A DNA stretch of 64,000 bases from an uncultured Bacteroidota bacterium. Lineage in GTDB: Bacteria; Bacteroidota; Bacteroidia; Bacteroidales; UBA932. The DNA lies in NCBI GenBank assembly GCA_937901965.1, contig CALGSW010000002.1, forward strand, positions 253,970-317,969, read 5' to 3'. This document shows positions 8,917-19,200 of the stretch, piece after piece. Within the stretch, counting starts at the first letter, position 1. Each line of letters starts with the position of its first letter. A program made the position numbers and the translations under genes. The notes below the pieces were generated by a model. That model worked only from the letters and a program-made list of their open reading frames with translations, did no database searches and was not told where the DNA came from.

Positions 8917-11297
8917 CAGAATTGTCTTATTAGGGTTGTTACCATTGCTGCTGTTGATACTACGGAGGTTGTAATTCCTAGTATCTCTGATAACGAGGTT
9001 CCGGATCTCTCTGGCTTTTGCGGAACTATGATTTCACATCCGGGCTCTACGCGGGCGCTGAGGCCGGTGGAGACTTTGCCATTCATGTAGACAATGTATG
9101 GGCGTTTTTTAGCTCTGTATGCATATCCGCCGGCGTTGTCAATATATCTTCCAACAGTCATACCCTTAGCGTATGTAACTGTGTTTGGATACATAACTGC
9201 TCCGGAAATCTTAACGGTTCCGTTATAGGTAGGGATATCAAGTACATCTCCCTCTCTGAGAACAATGTCATCCTCACCACCGGGGTTTGCCATAGCCTTT
9301 TGAAGATCAATACCCACATAGTATGAATTGCTGATATCCTCTTCATCAATCATTAGAGAGTCTTTTCCCTGACTCTTCGCAAGCTCCAGGGTCGCCTCAA
9401 GTCTGGCTCTCTCATCTTTGTCCATCTGCCTAAGTAGTCTTGCGCCCTGAATGTTCGCGCTCTCCGTTAATCCTCCCGCCCTTTGTACAAGCGATGATAG
9501 CCTTTCATCTCTAGTCTTTTTGGTATATAGGCCTGAGAAGAGAATCTCTCCAATTACTGAGACATTCTGCTGAACTTCGTATCCGGGAGAGCGTCTAACT
9601 GTGACGATATCAAATGGCTGCAGAACAAACTTTTTGTCTCCGGAGATAATTAATCCATTCTCCAGTGCAAATGTGAATGTTTCGCTCTTTCTGTCAGATT
9701 CGGCAGTGCTCATAGGGTTTTTAATTCTTCTGGAAACATCAACCCTTGCTCTGGATGCGCTTTCAAGGAGTCCGCCACCCTGAACAATAAGGTCCTCAAT
9801 GCTCATGTTTCTTGCATAGGGATAGGAACCGGGACGCTTAATCTCTCCTGAAAGGGTTACATTGCGCTCATCTCTAAGCTCATCCTGAGATGGAACATAT
9901 AGCCTGTCATTGCGTTTAAGTTTTATATCAGGAAGATTATTGTTAATAAGCATTCCAAGGTTGATTGACTCAACCGTAATTGAGAGGTCCGGATTCTCTC
10001 TATAGAGCAGGGCTCTACCCAGGAAGGCATCTTCAGTAGGCCCTTCAGCTGCCATTATAAGTCCCTTTAGCGTTGAAATTTTTTCACCAAGAGCGAATGT
10101 TCCCGGCCTGAATACTGCCCCCTCAATTACCACTCTGTTTTCGTATCTCTCCAGAATTGCCCCAACTGTGACAACATCTCCGTCCGCGAGTTTAAAAGAG
10201 TTGTAATCAACAGCCTCAATAGTATGTACGCTCTGCTCTTTCTCTCCCTTTCTCTCGATCAGAAGGCTTGATTTATATGCATTACCACTGAATCCTCCGG
10301 CGAATGATATAATATTCTCAATAGTCTCACCATCCTTCATTTCGTAATACATGGGTCTTTTAACCTCTCCGCTAAGCATCACCCTGGCTCTGTATGGTTC
10401 AACCTTTACAAGGTCTCCGTCTCTAAGAGCTATGTCAGAGCTACTGTCTCCTTTAAGCAGATAGTCATAAACATCCGCAGTTGCAATTAGTTTGCCTGCT
10501 CTGTAAACCTTAATATCTCTTAGACTTCCAATCTCGTTAATTCCCCCTGCTGAATAGAGCGCATGGAAAACTGTTGATAGAGAGGAGAGGGCGTAGGTAC
10601 CTGGTACCTCTACCTCACCCATTACATTAACCTGTATTGTCCTTGTCTTTCCCAGTGAAATGCTCATGAATGTGCCGGGCTGTGCCGACGCCAGGTCTGA
10701 GTAGATTCTGCTGAATGACCTTTTTATTCTGTTTCTGGCATCTTTTATCTGAAGTCCAGCAACATGAATTGGCCCCACTCCGGATGCAACAATCTTCCCA
10801 TCCGGAGATACTGTAAGAGACACATTAAGCTCACTGTTGCCCCAGATATCTATTAGTACCTCGTCACCTGCTCCCAGAATATAGCTCTCGGGTGTAGGGA
10901 GGTTCATATTTGGCTGGAAGGTTAGATTAGGGTTTGAGAATGTTCTTTCCCCAAAAATTCTCTCAGGTTTGCCTCGCTGACTCTCTTTTATTGCTTCCCA
11001 CTGAGCTGGATCCGGAAAATTAACCAGGGGCACTCTTTCTCTGGAATCCTCTGTTTGGATTGTCGTTACTCCTGATTGTTGATTAGACCCCGACTCGTAC
11101 TGAGTCTTTATCCTCTGCAGTTGCTCCATTGTCACCCCCTTGGAGGCGAGTTCAGTGAATATCTGCTCCTGGGATTTGCCTGATGTGCTCAGCCTCTTAA
11201 GCTCTGCAACCACCTGTTGGTCGCTCATCTGAGCAAAAAGGGCAGATGTTGTAATCAGCACTGCCGCTAGTGTAATCAATCTTTTTGCAATTCTCAT
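8916..11297 (-). CDS. Outer-membrane polysaccharide export protein, Wza-like with SLBB repeats
   Basis: The protein (793 residues from the ATG at 11297) starts with a signal peptide (MRIAKRLITLAAVLITTSALFAQ). A poly_export domain follows at about 135-215 (ESYILGAGDEVLIDIWGNSELNVSLTVS). It then has several SLBB beta-grasp repeats (VNVMGEVEVPGTYALSSLSTV, MLSGEVKRPMYYEMKDGETI, VVIEGAVFRPGTFALGEKISTL, VTLSGEIKRPGSYPYARNMSIEDL, VSVIGEILFSGLYTKKTRDERL, VKISGAVMYPNTVTYAKGMTVG). It should form the periplasmic/outer-membrane exit channel for the polymer. No lipobox cysteine is evident after the signal, unlike classical Wza. It is longer than E. coli Wza because of extra SLBB units, as is common in Bacteroidetes. 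Confidence 0.93.
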   Translation of the reverse strand: MRIAKRLITLAAVLITTSALFAQMSDQQVVAELKRLSTSGKSQEQIFTELASKGVTMEQLQRIKTQYESGSNQQSGVTTIQTEDSRERVPLVNFPDPAQWEAIKESQRGKPERIFGERTFSNPNLTFQPNMNLPTPESYILGAGDEVLIDIWGNSELNVSLTVSPDGKIVASGVGPIHVAGLQIKDARNRIKRSFSRIYSDLASAQPGTFMSISLGKTRTIQVNVMGEVEVPGTYALSSLSTVFHALYSAGGINEIGSLRDIKVYRAGKLIATADVYDYLLKGDSSSDIALRDGDLVKVEPYRARVMLSGEVKRPMYYEMKDGETIENIISFAGGFSGNAYKSSLLIERKGEKEQSVHTIEAVDYNSFKLADGDVVTVGAILERYENRVVIEGAVFRPGTFALGEKISTLKGLIMAAEGPTEDAFLGRALLYRENPDLSITVESINLGMLINNNLPDIKLKRNDRLYVPSQDELRDERNVTLSGEIKRPGSYPYARNMSIEDLIVQGGGLLESASRARVDVSRRIKNPMSTAESDRKSETFTFALENGLIISGDKKFVLQPFDIVTVRRSPGYEVQQNVSVIGEILFSGLYTKKTRDERLSSLVQRAGGLTESANIQGARLLRQMDKDERARLEATLELAKSQGKDSLMIDEEDISNSYYVGIDLQKAMANPGGEDDIVLREGDVLDIPTYNGTVKISGAVMYPNTVTYAKGMTVGRYIDNAGGYAYRAKKRPYIVYMNGKVSTGLSARVEPGCEIIVPQKPERSGTSLSEILGITTSVVSTAAMVTTLIRQF

Positions 11298-11324
11298 ATA
11301 TAGGTACTTGTACAATTATCAAAT

Positions 11325-13313
11325 TTAAGCTGTTATCTGTTCAACCTCCTCCAGCTCCACCTCTCTGTCCAGAGCCTCGTATTTGGCTGAGTTGGTGCTC
11401 TTGAACTCGGGGATGAGCTTTTTGAGCTTTCTGACAACATCATCCGGATAGACATATTTGTTTGCAGTATAGAGCATCTCCTTGATTGTTGGGTGGATGA
11501 AGTCGTAGTCGTATTGTCTCACCTTGGCAATCATCACCTTTTTATGGTAGGTTGGGAGGGTGTTTTCGCTGGTTGCGAGGAGCTCTTCATAGAGCTTCTC
11601 GCCGGGGCGGAGCCCCGTCTCTACAATGCGGATATCTTTGTGCGGAATTCTGCCGCTAAGGCGAATCATCTTCTCTGCAAGGTCGTAGATCTTTACAGCT
11701 TCGCCCATATCAAAGATATAGATTTCGCCCCCTTTGCCGGTACAGCCCGCCTCAAGTACGAGTGAACAGGCTTCAGGGATGGTCATGAAGTATCTTGTTA
11801 TATCTCTGTGGGTAACAGTTACCGGGCCGCCCGCCTCAATCTGCTTTTTAAAGAGTGGAACCACCGAGCCGTTTGAGCCGAGTACGTTGCCGAACCTTGT
11901 TGTTACAAACTGTGTGGGATTTGCTACGCCCCTCTCAACTTGTTTGAGATATAGTGATTGAACATAAATTTCAGCCGCCCTTTTTGAAGCACCCATAACG
12001 TTTGTAGGGTTAACTGCCTTGTCAGTGGACACCATTACAAACCGCTCCGCTCCGTACTCCAGGCAGAGGTCGGCCACAATTTTTGTACCCCCCACATTTG
12101 TTACCACTGCTGCCGACGGGTGGAACTCCATCATAGGGACGTGTTTGTATGCTGCAGCGTGGAATACAAGACTCGGCCTTGCAATTTCAAAAATCTGCCT
12201 CATCTTGATCTGGTTGGAGACATTGGCAATTATCGGTTTAATTATAATGCCTGTATTTTTCGCGATTAGCTCAAGCCAGAGGTCGTTGAGTGGTGTTTCG
12301 GCCTGGTCAATTAGCAGTAGCTCTTTACAGTCAAACTGGACAACCTGTCTGGCTATTTCGCTACCTATTGAGCCCGCTGCTCCGGTTATCATTATGGTCT
12401 GGCCGGTGAACTGGTGCTCAATCCGGCTCCTGTCCATTTTTATTGTGTTTCTGCCCAGCAGGTCCTCAATTTTGATTTTGTTAATCTGTGGTATCGCCCT
12501 TCCCTCGTTTTCGTCAAAGCGGGTGAACATGCTTACGAGCATTATGTCCATCCCCTCTACGATGCATTTGTCGTAGAACTCTTTTGACATCATGTCAAGC
12601 TGGTTCTTGTAAACCAGAAGTGTCTTTGCTTTGTATTCAATCATTTTACCGGCAAGCCCCCTCTCAAGAGAGATAATGGGCACGCCGCTCACCACCTTGC
12701 CTACCTGATTGCTGCGGAATGCTACAAAGGCGATGGGGAGGTATGGGCTGCTGCGGTCTGAAAGAATGTGGTTTCCCAGAAGGATGGAGTCGTAGTCGCT
12801 TCCCAGGATGAAAGCTCTTGTCTTGTTGCTGCTGTTTGTGGTCTGCTCAAAGTTCTCAAATACGCTTTTTACAGTAAATCTGAATATGAACTGACCTGCC
12901 AGGGTCATCATGCCCAGCACAAAGGGGAACCAGTAATTAAATGTGAGGTGCAGCTCACCCTCAATATCGGTGTTGTTGAAGATGACTGCAAATGCGAAAT
13001 AAATTAGTGCGCCGGATATGGCAGAGTAGGTGAGACGCTTAAGGTCTGCCATCGTGGAAAACCTTACAACTCCGTGGTAGGTTCTGAAGAACATGGAGGT
13101 TGAGGCGAAGATGGTGGCTACGATAAAGAGCTTTAGGGTGAAGTGCTGAGCCGGCTCTGCCGCGATGGTCTCCCGGAAGAACCACAGAGAGACGAACGCC
13201 ATGACTACAATGAACTCGTCAAAGAGGAATATGGTCCAGCGGGGCATGAAGTTGCCCATAATCTTAAGGAGAAACTTGTCTATCCTCTTGATCTGGTCTT
13301 GTATATTGCTCAT
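11325..13313 (-). CDS. Membrane-bound nucleoside-diphosphate sugar 4,6-dehydratase (CapD/PglF/WbpM type)
   Basis: The product (662 residues) has four N-terminal TM segments within about residues 24-155 (WTIFLFDEFIVVMAFVSLWFF, LFIVATIFASTSMFF, SAISGALIYFAFAVIF, WFPFVLGMMTLAGQFIF). A CoA-binding-like domain follows, then an SDR dehydratase domain from about residue 305: MITGAAGSIGSEIARQV, FHAAAYKHVPMMEFHP, STDKAVNPTNVMGASKRAAE and TRFGNVLGSNGSVVPLF. Family members make UDP-2-acetamido-2,6-dideoxy-xylo-hexos-4-ulose at the membrane. The ATG at 13313 is preferred over 13388 because a TTTG-N19-TATATTTG promoter ends at 13390, which would leave the upstream ATG without leader. It is the first gene of the locus. 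Confidence 0.92.
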   Translation of the reverse strand: MSNIQDQIKRIDKFLLKIMGNFMPRWTIFLFDEFIVVMAFVSLWFFRETIAAEPAQHFTLKLFIVATIFASTSMFFRTYHGVVRFSTMADLKRLTYSAISGALIYFAFAVIFNNTDIEGELHLTFNYWFPFVLGMMTLAGQFIFRFTVKSVFENFEQTTNSSNKTRAFILGSDYDSILLGNHILSDRSSPYLPIAFVAFRSNQVGKVVSGVPIISLERGLAGKMIEYKAKTLLVYKNQLDMMSKEFYDKCIVEGMDIMLVSMFTRFDENEGRAIPQINKIKIEDLLGRNTIKMDRSRIEHQFTGQTIMITGAAGSIGSEIARQVVQFDCKELLLIDQAETPLNDLWLELIAKNTGIIIKPIIANVSNQIKMRQIFEIARPSLVFHAAAYKHVPMMEFHPSAAVVTNVGGTKIVADLCLEYGAERFVMVSTDKAVNPTNVMGASKRAAEIYVQSLYLKQVERGVANPTQFVTTRFGNVLGSNGSVVPLFKKQIEAGGPVTVTHRDITRYFMTIPEACSLVLEAGCTGKGGEIYIFDMGEAVKIYDLAEKMIRLSGRIPHKDIRIVETGLRPGEKLYEELLATSENTLPTYHKKVMIAKVRQYDYDFIHPTIKEMLYTANKYVYPDDVVRKLKKLIPEFKSTNSAKYEALDREVELEEVEQITA

Positions 13314-13389
13314 AGGGTGCTTAAGTTTAGAAACAAGGATGTCCGGTGAGTCACAATTTAGGTGCCTCCCCTCTTCCCTGTTTATCATG

Positions 13390-13420
13390 CAAATATAGTA
13401 TTTTTCTCCTCAATCTCAAA
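13390..13420 (-). promoter_or_regulatory. Bacteroidota-type promoter of the polysaccharide operon
   Basis: On the minus strand TTTG (13417-13420) is followed after exactly 19 nt by TATATTTG (13390-13397), an exact match to the phylum's -33/-7 consensus. Transcription would begin near 13384 and give a leader of about 70 nt ahead of the ATG at 13313. No UpxY gene precedes this operon. Confidence 0.75.
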
Positions 13421-13450
13421 TTATTGTGGGGTGAATATGCACAATTTCCA

Positions 13451-13458
13451 TATATTTG
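13451..13458 (+). promoter_or_regulatory. -7 element TATATTTG for the phosphoesterase-ubiX pair
   Basis: TATATTTG matches TAnnTTTG and lies 31 nt upstream of the ATG at 13490. A -33 box is poor: the nearest TTG (13424-13426) is 24 nt away. It is divergent to the polysaccharide promoter 30 nt to the left. Confidence 0.5.
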
Positions 13459-13489
13459 TGATAGGTTTTATTTATTACTTTAATACACG

Positions 13490-15460
13490 ATGAGAAAAAT
13501 AACCCTCTTAATCTCGTTGCTGTTTGCGGTTTTGCTTATTTCACCGGCGGCGGCTTCTCAAAACAAGAAAGTTATAACTAAAAGCCCTGACGTAATTAAG
13601 TTTGCGTTTCTGACAGACCTGCATATATCTGACGTGGCTTCCAATATTGAGGACCTGCGTCTCTCTGTGGCGGATCTTAATGCTGCCGCCGCTGCCGGTT
13701 CTGAAGGTGCAGTGGACTTTGTGATTTTTGGCGGGGATATTACTGAGTTTGGGAGTGATGATGAGATTGCGCTTGCGCACTCGATTATCTCCGGGCTTAA
13801 GATGCCTTGGTATATAGTGGGGGGTAATCATGATTCGAAGTGGAGTGAGAGTGGATGTAATACCTTTAAGGAGGTGTTTGGGTATGAGTTTTTTGATTTT
13901 GAGGCGGGCGGGGTTCGGTTCATTGGGACGAATTCGGGGCCTAACATGAGGATGGCTCCGGCTTTGGTGCCGAGGGATGCGGTTCTGTGGCTTGACTCTT
14001 TGTCTCGCCGAATCGCGCCCGCCACCCCGGTGGTGTTTGTGAATCACTATCCGCTTGATGATGCTATGCTTAATTATTCGGATATTTTGACCTCTCTCTC
14101 CAGGATGAATGTTCAGGTTGCTCTGTGTGGTCACGGGCATAATAACAGGACCTATAATTATAGTGTGGGCTCTCCGGCAGGCGACTCACAATTTTTGCCG
14201 CTTCCTGCTGTAAGAGGTGTGATGGGCCGCTCTAACCTGCGTGCGGGGAAGGGTGCTCATGGCTACAATATCATCGCCGTGATTCCTGGTAAGGGCTTGA
14301 TTACCTTTGAAGAACGTGTTGGAGGTGTGACTAAGGCACCATGGCATAAACTGTTAATGAACACTCCGTTACCAAAATTTGCCGTCAAGGAGATATTCAA
14401 CTATCAAGACAACTTTGACATTGGTTCCGCAGCGGTAATGGACGATAAGGGAAAGATATACTGGGCTAATGCTAACGGAGTTGTCAAGGCTTTTACAGAG
14501 GGTGGTAAGCAATTATGGTCGTTTAATGTCGGCTCAAAGGTCTTCTCTACTCCTGCGATTCATGAGAATAAACTTGTCTTTGGTGCTACTGACGGAACTA
14601 TCTTCTGTCTTGATAAAGAGAGTGGTAATCTTCTGTGGAAGACATCTGCCAAGAAGTCTGTACTCGGCTCGCCAGCCATTAAAAATAACCTCGTATATAT
14701 AGGTGCATCGGATAATTTCTTTCGTGCGCTTGATGTGAATTCCGGTATTCCGGTATGGGAGTTTACAGGGGTGAAGAGTTTTGTTGAGTCTAAGCCTTAT
14801 GTTGATGAGGATGGTGTTTACTTTGGCTGCTGGGGCTCTACGCTCTACAAGCTTGACCCTAAGGATGGCACCCTTCTGTGGAGCTGGACAAATAACAAGG
14901 GGAGGGGACTCTCGCCTGCTGCTGTCTGGCCTCTAGTAGCCAACGGCAAGGTTTTTATTGCAACTCCTGAGCGTATGACTCATGCAATTGACACAAAAAC
15001 TGGCAAGGAGCTTTGGCGCGCCAAGGGTGGCAGGGAGAGCGTCGGCCTATCGCCTGATAAAAATACGTTGTATATCAAGACCATGCAGGATACTGTTTTT
15101 GCTTATCGTACCGATGTTGATTTTAACGGCATGGTTCCGCTTGCGGATAAATCAGTTCGCCTATGGACCTCTCACACAGGCTATGGTTACGAGATTGCCC
15201 CATCTTCTACCACTGCTGCCTATGGTTTTATTTTTGTACCCACAGACAAGGGCAACATCTTTGTTCTCAAAGAGAGGGACGGCTCCCTGGCCGGTGTGAT
15301 TCCATTCTCCGGTGCACTGATCAATCTCGTTGAGCCTGTGGGTAAGAACCGGATTCTTGTAAGCTCTATGGATGGCCGCGTTGCCCTGCTTGAGATCTCA
15401 GGCGAGAATTTTCTGACTGGAGATATTAAACCGGATCCTAAGGCTAAGATGCGCAAGTGA
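13490..15460 (+). CDS. Secreted calcineurin-like phosphoesterase fused to a PQQ-type beta-propeller
   Basis: A 656-residue protein with an N-terminal signal peptide (MRKITLLISLLFAVLLISPAAASQ). Residues about 35-270 carry all metallophosphoesterase motifs in order: AFLTDLHISD, FGGDITE, VGGNHDSKWSE, VNHYPLDD and CGHGHNNR. From about residue 300 it has repeated WSFNVGSKVFSTPAI, GTIFCLDKESGNLLWKTSAKK, SVLGSPAIKNNLVYIGASDNFFRALD and ELWRAKGG units, which are PQQ-like or PQQ_2 beta-propeller blades. The propeller probably binds a ligand or wall component; substrate is unknown. No PQQ or heme-binding context is present. The stop overlaps the ubiX start (TGATG). Confidence 0.87.
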   Translation: MRKITLLISLLFAVLLISPAAASQNKKVITKSPDVIKFAFLTDLHISDVASNIEDLRLSVADLNAAAAAGSEGAVDFVIFGGDITEFGSDDEIALAHSIISGLKMPWYIVGGNHDSKWSESGCNTFKEVFGYEFFDFEAGGVRFIGTNSGPNMRMAPALVPRDAVLWLDSLSRRIAPATPVVFVNHYPLDDAMLNYSDILTSLSRMNVQVALCGHGHNNRTYNYSVGSPAGDSQFLPLPAVRGVMGRSNLRAGKGAHGYNIIAVIPGKGLITFEERVGGVTKAPWHKLLMNTPLPKFAVKEIFNYQDNFDIGSAAVMDDKGKIYWANANGVVKAFTEGGKQLWSFNVGSKVFSTPAIHENKLVFGATDGTIFCLDKESGNLLWKTSAKKSVLGSPAIKNNLVYIGASDNFFRALDVNSGIPVWEFTGVKSFVESKPYVDEDGVYFGCWGSTLYKLDPKDGTLLWSWTNNKGRGLSPAAVWPLVANGKVFIATPERMTHAIDTKTGKELWRAKGGRESVGLSPDKNTLYIKTMQDTVFAYRTDVDFNGMVPLADKSVRLWTSHTGYGYEIAPSSTTAAYGFIFVPTDKGNIFVLKERDGSLAGVIPFSGALINLVEPVGKNRILVSSMDGRVALLEISGENFLTGDIKPDPKAKMRK

Positions 15461-16074
15461 TGAAAACTTCAGCTATATACAGCAGAGTGGCGGGCGGCGG
15501 TTCTCCCGCCCTCCGCGTTGTGATAGGTGTTACGGGAGCCTCGGGTCAGATTTACGCCGCCCGCATGATTGAAATTTTGAGGGAGATCTCTGCTGTGGCT
15601 CATGATGGCTCCCTTGAGGTTGACATCGTCTTCACGGACACCGCCCGCCAGGTCTACCCTCACGAGACCGGCCTGCCACTGCCTGAGGGGCTTATTCCAA
15701 ACGACAGCTACTACAACAGGAATGCGTCGGGTTCCAACGCCCCCGACGCCCTGATTATAATTCCATGTACTATGGGTACTCTGGGCCGAATCGCCGCCGG
15801 TACTTCCGACGACCTGATTTGCCGCATTGCCGACGTTCAGCTCAAAGAGCGCCGCACCCTCATCATTGTCCCCCGCGAAACCCCATACTCCCTCATCCAC
15901 CTCCGCAACATGACCACCCTCACCGAGGCCGGCGCCATAATAGCACCGGCGTCACCGGCGTTTTATGCGGTGGGGCAAAGTGATATGAATCAAGTTATCA
16001 CCCAATTCGCATATCGCATACTCTCAATCGCCCGGATCTATCCCCTGCCAGAAGAACAGCAGTGGATGAAATAG
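15460..16074 (+). CDS. ubiX: Flavin prenyltransferase UbiX family
   Basis: The protein (204 residues) makes prenylated FMN, the cofactor of UbiD-type decarboxylases. Recognisable motifs are VVIGVTGASGQIYAARMIEIL (FMN phosphate loop, about 20-40), NASGSNAPDALIIIPCTMGTLGRIAAGTSDDLICRIADVQLKERR and LIIVPRETPYSLIHLRNMTTLTEAGAIIAPASPAFY, all conserved in UbiX/Pad1. The ATG at 15460 overlaps the previous stop. The N-terminal 18 residues include V-A-G-G-G-S-P-A, encoded by a GC-rich hairpin (15489-15510). No ubiD is in the window. GC content is visibly higher than in neighbouring genes. Confidence 0.9.
   Translation: MKTSAIYSRVAGGGSPALRVVIGVTGASGQIYAARMIEILREISAVAHDGSLEVDIVFTDTARQVYPHETGLPLPEGLIPNDSYYNRNASGSNAPDALIIIPCTMGTLGRIAAGTSDDLICRIADVQLKERRTLIIVPRETPYSLIHLRNMTTLTEAGAIIAPASPAFYAVGQSDMNQVITQFAYRILSIARIYPLPEEQQWMK
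15489..15510 (+). repeat. Possible short remnant of the in-frame GC hairpin element in ubiX
   Basis: GGCGGG (15489-15494) can pair with CCCGCC (15505-15510) across a 10-nt loop. The 5' side reads GGCGGGCGGCGG, the same arm sequence as in murA and rsmF. It lies in the non-conserved N-terminal extension of UbiX. It could be an element that lost its interior, or chance. Confidence 0.35.
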
Positions 16075-16084
16075 GTAAGGTGCA

Positions 16085-16117
16085 GCACCCTTTGGGTGCG
16101 CGCCTGTTTTTCTTTCA
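16085..16117 (+). terminator. Weak terminator-like hairpin after ubiX
   Basis: GCACCC (16085-16090) and GGGTGC (16094-16099) form a 6-bp stem with a TTT loop; a pyrimidine/T-rich run starts about 14 nt later. The distance makes intrinsic termination doubtful. Confidence 0.3.
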
Positions 16118-16123
16118 TATCCC

Positions 16124-16200
16124 GGGCGGCTGTAACTCGTAGGCTGTTAGTAGTTTGACACTTTACCCCTGGGATCATCCCAGGGATAAAGTGTTAATAT
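16124..16200 (+). repeat. Palindromic repeat C, copy 1
   Basis: It starts GGGCGGCTGTAAC, then after about 20 nt shows a near-perfect palindrome at 16158-16194 (arms ACACTTTAcCCCTGGGAT and ATCCCAGGGaTAAAGTGT around one base). The same element recurs at 26170, 28756, 29894, 43751 and 57811. Confidence 0.85.
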
Positions 16201-16246
16201 TTTTAAATATTGATTATTGCAAGGGTACGGATGCGGATATTTCTCT

Positions 16247-16275
16247 GCCGAACGGCAAAACACGGCGGAGCACCA
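16247..16275 (+). repeat. Hairpin repeat A, copy 1
   Basis: GCCGAACGGC hairpin followed by AAAACACGGCGGAGCACCA. It abuts the stop of the FN3-like gene (16281) and follows repeat C at about 50 nt, the same C-spacer-A order as at 26170-26291. Confidence 0.82.
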
Positions 16276-16280
16276 ATTTT

Positions 16281-19200
16281 TTAGTAAGTAAACTGAATCG
16301 GGTTACCGTAATATGTACCCTTGGCAGTTATTGCATATGGTTTTACGTAGTATACCCCACGGGCGGGTGCTGTGAGTGTGGTTTCATAGCCACCCGAACC
16401 GCTGCCGGAGGTTACTTTGGTATCGCTGGTAGTTGGATTTGTGTTGGTTTTTGAGTAGACGAATCCTCTTTCAGTAATTGTTGTTCCGCTTTCTGCACTT
16501 ACAGAGCAAGTTAATCTAACGTAGCCATAGCTATAGCCTCCGTATGTGGAAATAGATGAGAATGAAGGAGGTGTGACATCAGTTGTGAATGATACTTGTG
16601 TTCCGTATACTGTTCCGTATCTGTTAGTTCCGTATGCTCTTGCATAATATATTGTATTACTTGTAAGACTAGAAACACTTCCTTCAAATACACCGGCACC
16701 TGTTCCAATGGATAGTTTGACAACTCCACTGCCACCAATACTTGGATTTTGCAACATCGAGTATACTACTCCTCTTTCTGTAACGCTGGAATTTCCTTCG
16801 TTTGTAACATTACCTCCTAGTGTTGCTGCATTGTGAGTAACACTTTTTGGCTGAGATGTACTTACCTGAGCCGGTGTTGTTGCAAGTGTTGTAAACGAAA
16901 CTTCGCTACCATAGGCGTAACCAGTTGAATTGTATGCAAAAGCTCTTAGATAGTATTTTGTATTTGGATTTAAACTTATGATTGTCTCGGAGAAACTTCC
17001 GGTCCCGCTTCCAATATTTATTCTTGTATTGTTATATGTGGGATTTGGACTAGTAGAAATAACTACGCCTCTTGATGTTACCGTTGAATTACCGTCACTG
17101 GTAACATTGCCTCCAACAAGAGCTCCACGGATGGATATATTTGCTATTGCTGATGTAGTTACTGTTGCATTAGTAGCAGAAATCGTAGTAAATGAGCGAA
17201 TATTTCCACTTGCCTGTCCAACCTGATTAGTTGCAAAAGCGATATAATAGTATGTCCTGTTTGCTGCAAGACCTGTAAGGTTTACTGTATAATCTCCTGA
17301 TTGCTTTAGTGTAGCTGTCGCTTTTGCCCCGTATAATAGGAGGTAATAACTTGTATTATACGAATCTGAGTATCTTATTCCAATCTCTAGAAGGGGGCTG
17401 TTCCCGTTTGAAGATATTGATCCTCCAGCTGTTGCGCTGTTAGCTCCAATATTAGTCGCAGCAGATGTTGAAACTGTTGCAGTAGTAGCGTTACTGGTTG
17501 TGAATGATAAAATTTCTCCAAGACCATATCCGGCACTATTGGCTGCGTATGCCCTGAAATAATATTTTGTATTTTGCTGGAGGTTTTTGATAACAGATGT
17601 AAAATCTGAGTTTACCACGTTCTCTGCAGCTATTGTTGAGTAACTTGAAACATTTGAATCAGTTGAATATCTGAAACCTCTGCCTGTAATTGTCCCTCCT
17701 CCATCATTTGTGATTTTTCCGGACGCATTTGCTGTATGTGCAGTAATGCTTGTTGGTGCATTAGTAGTTACTGTTGGGACTTTAACTTTTTCTGTCGTAA
17801 AAGCAATTTGCTGACCATATGAGGTTCCTGAGTTATTTACAGCGTATGCTCTTGCATAATAGGTTCTGTCCGGGGTAAGTGAAGTTAGTTTAACAGAATA
17901 TACACCTTTCCCGCTGCCTGAAGTTACTTTAGTGTTTGAAGTTGTAGGATTTTGATATGTACTGTATACAATACCTCTATCAGTAACTGATCCGCCACCT
18001 TCGTCGGTTACTTCACAATTAATTGTTGCCTCTGTCGTTGTGATGGAAGTAGCAGGAGACGTGGTTACACTTGCAGGATTTGACAATGTTGTGAAATTTA
18101 GTTCATTACCATATGCTGTTCCATTTTTGTTTGTAGCAAAAGCTCTTACATAATATTTTGTTGCTTTGTCCAGATTTGTAAGAATAACAGAGAAATTAGC
18201 TGAAGAAGTTGTATATAAAACCTTTGAATCATTAATATCAGGAGAAGAGGTTTTGCTGAATACAACACCTCTTTCAGTAATTGTAGCACCTCCGTCAGAT
18301 GTGATGTTAACAGAGACCTGAGCAGTTCCTGATGTAATTGATGAGATATTTGTTGTTGTGAGAGTTGGTATATCTGATGAGGTAGTAAAGGTTAAAATTT
18401 GACCGTAACTTGTTCCTAAGTAATTTGTTGCATACGCAATAAAATAGTATTTAGTGTTATAAGATAAATTTGTTATTTCTCGGGAAAAGCTGCCTATCCC
18501 TGAACCCACGACAATCTTAGTCCCATAATATGTTACAGATGAACTTGTAGAATATAAAATTCCACGTTCTGAAACATCGTATCCATTGCTTGAAGTAACA
18601 TTTCCTCCTATAGTAGCAGAAGATGCTTTTATGTTCGTAGCTGTAGACGTTGTTATAGTTGCTGTAGATGCATTAGTCTTGAAACTACTTGATTCACTGT
18701 ATCCTGTTCCTGAACTATTTGTAGCGTATGCTCTTACGTAGTAGGTTGTATAAGGCTTTAATCCGGTAACTGTTTTACTGAAGCTTCCTGATCCACTTCC
18801 TGCAACCTCTTTTCTATCTGATATATCAGGTTCTGATGTCTCTGATAAGACAAATCCTTTTTCTGCTATATTGTCACCACCAGTTGTTATAATATTTCCT
18901 GATAGGTAAACACTAGTAGTACCTATTGAGCTGCTGTAAATTGTACTAAGTGAAAGAGTAGGAAGAAGAGGCTGTGTTTTAAATGTAATCTGGTTTCCGT
19001 ATCCTGTGTACAAACTGTTTCTAGCATAAGAACGAGCGTAGTATGTTACATTTGGAGAGAGAGAAGTTAAATTTGCGGTGAATGCACCCATTCCTGTACC
19101 TGCTGAGACTCTGCTTGATGTATAGATTGGGTTTTGTGTCGTAGAAAATACAATACCTCTGTCAATAATGTCTGAGTTTCCGTCTGTCAAAACCTCTCCT

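Noticed and set aside
1..13313. Polysaccharide locus as a recently acquired mobile island
   Set aside because: No integrase, IS, tRNA junction or direct repeats are visible at its right end; base composition is not clearly different.
13903..14023. GGCGGGCG (13903) and CGCCCGCC (14016) could be arms of another in-frame GC element in the phosphoesterase gene
   Set aside because: The 105 nt between them encode normal conserved phosphoesterase sequence with no three-hairpin pattern, so this is probably chance in a GC-rich stretch.
15724..15749. An 8-bp hairpin GCGTCGGG/CCCGACGC in ubiX
   Set aside because: It encodes the conserved SGSNAPDALI region of UbiX rather than extra residues, so it is not an insertion.
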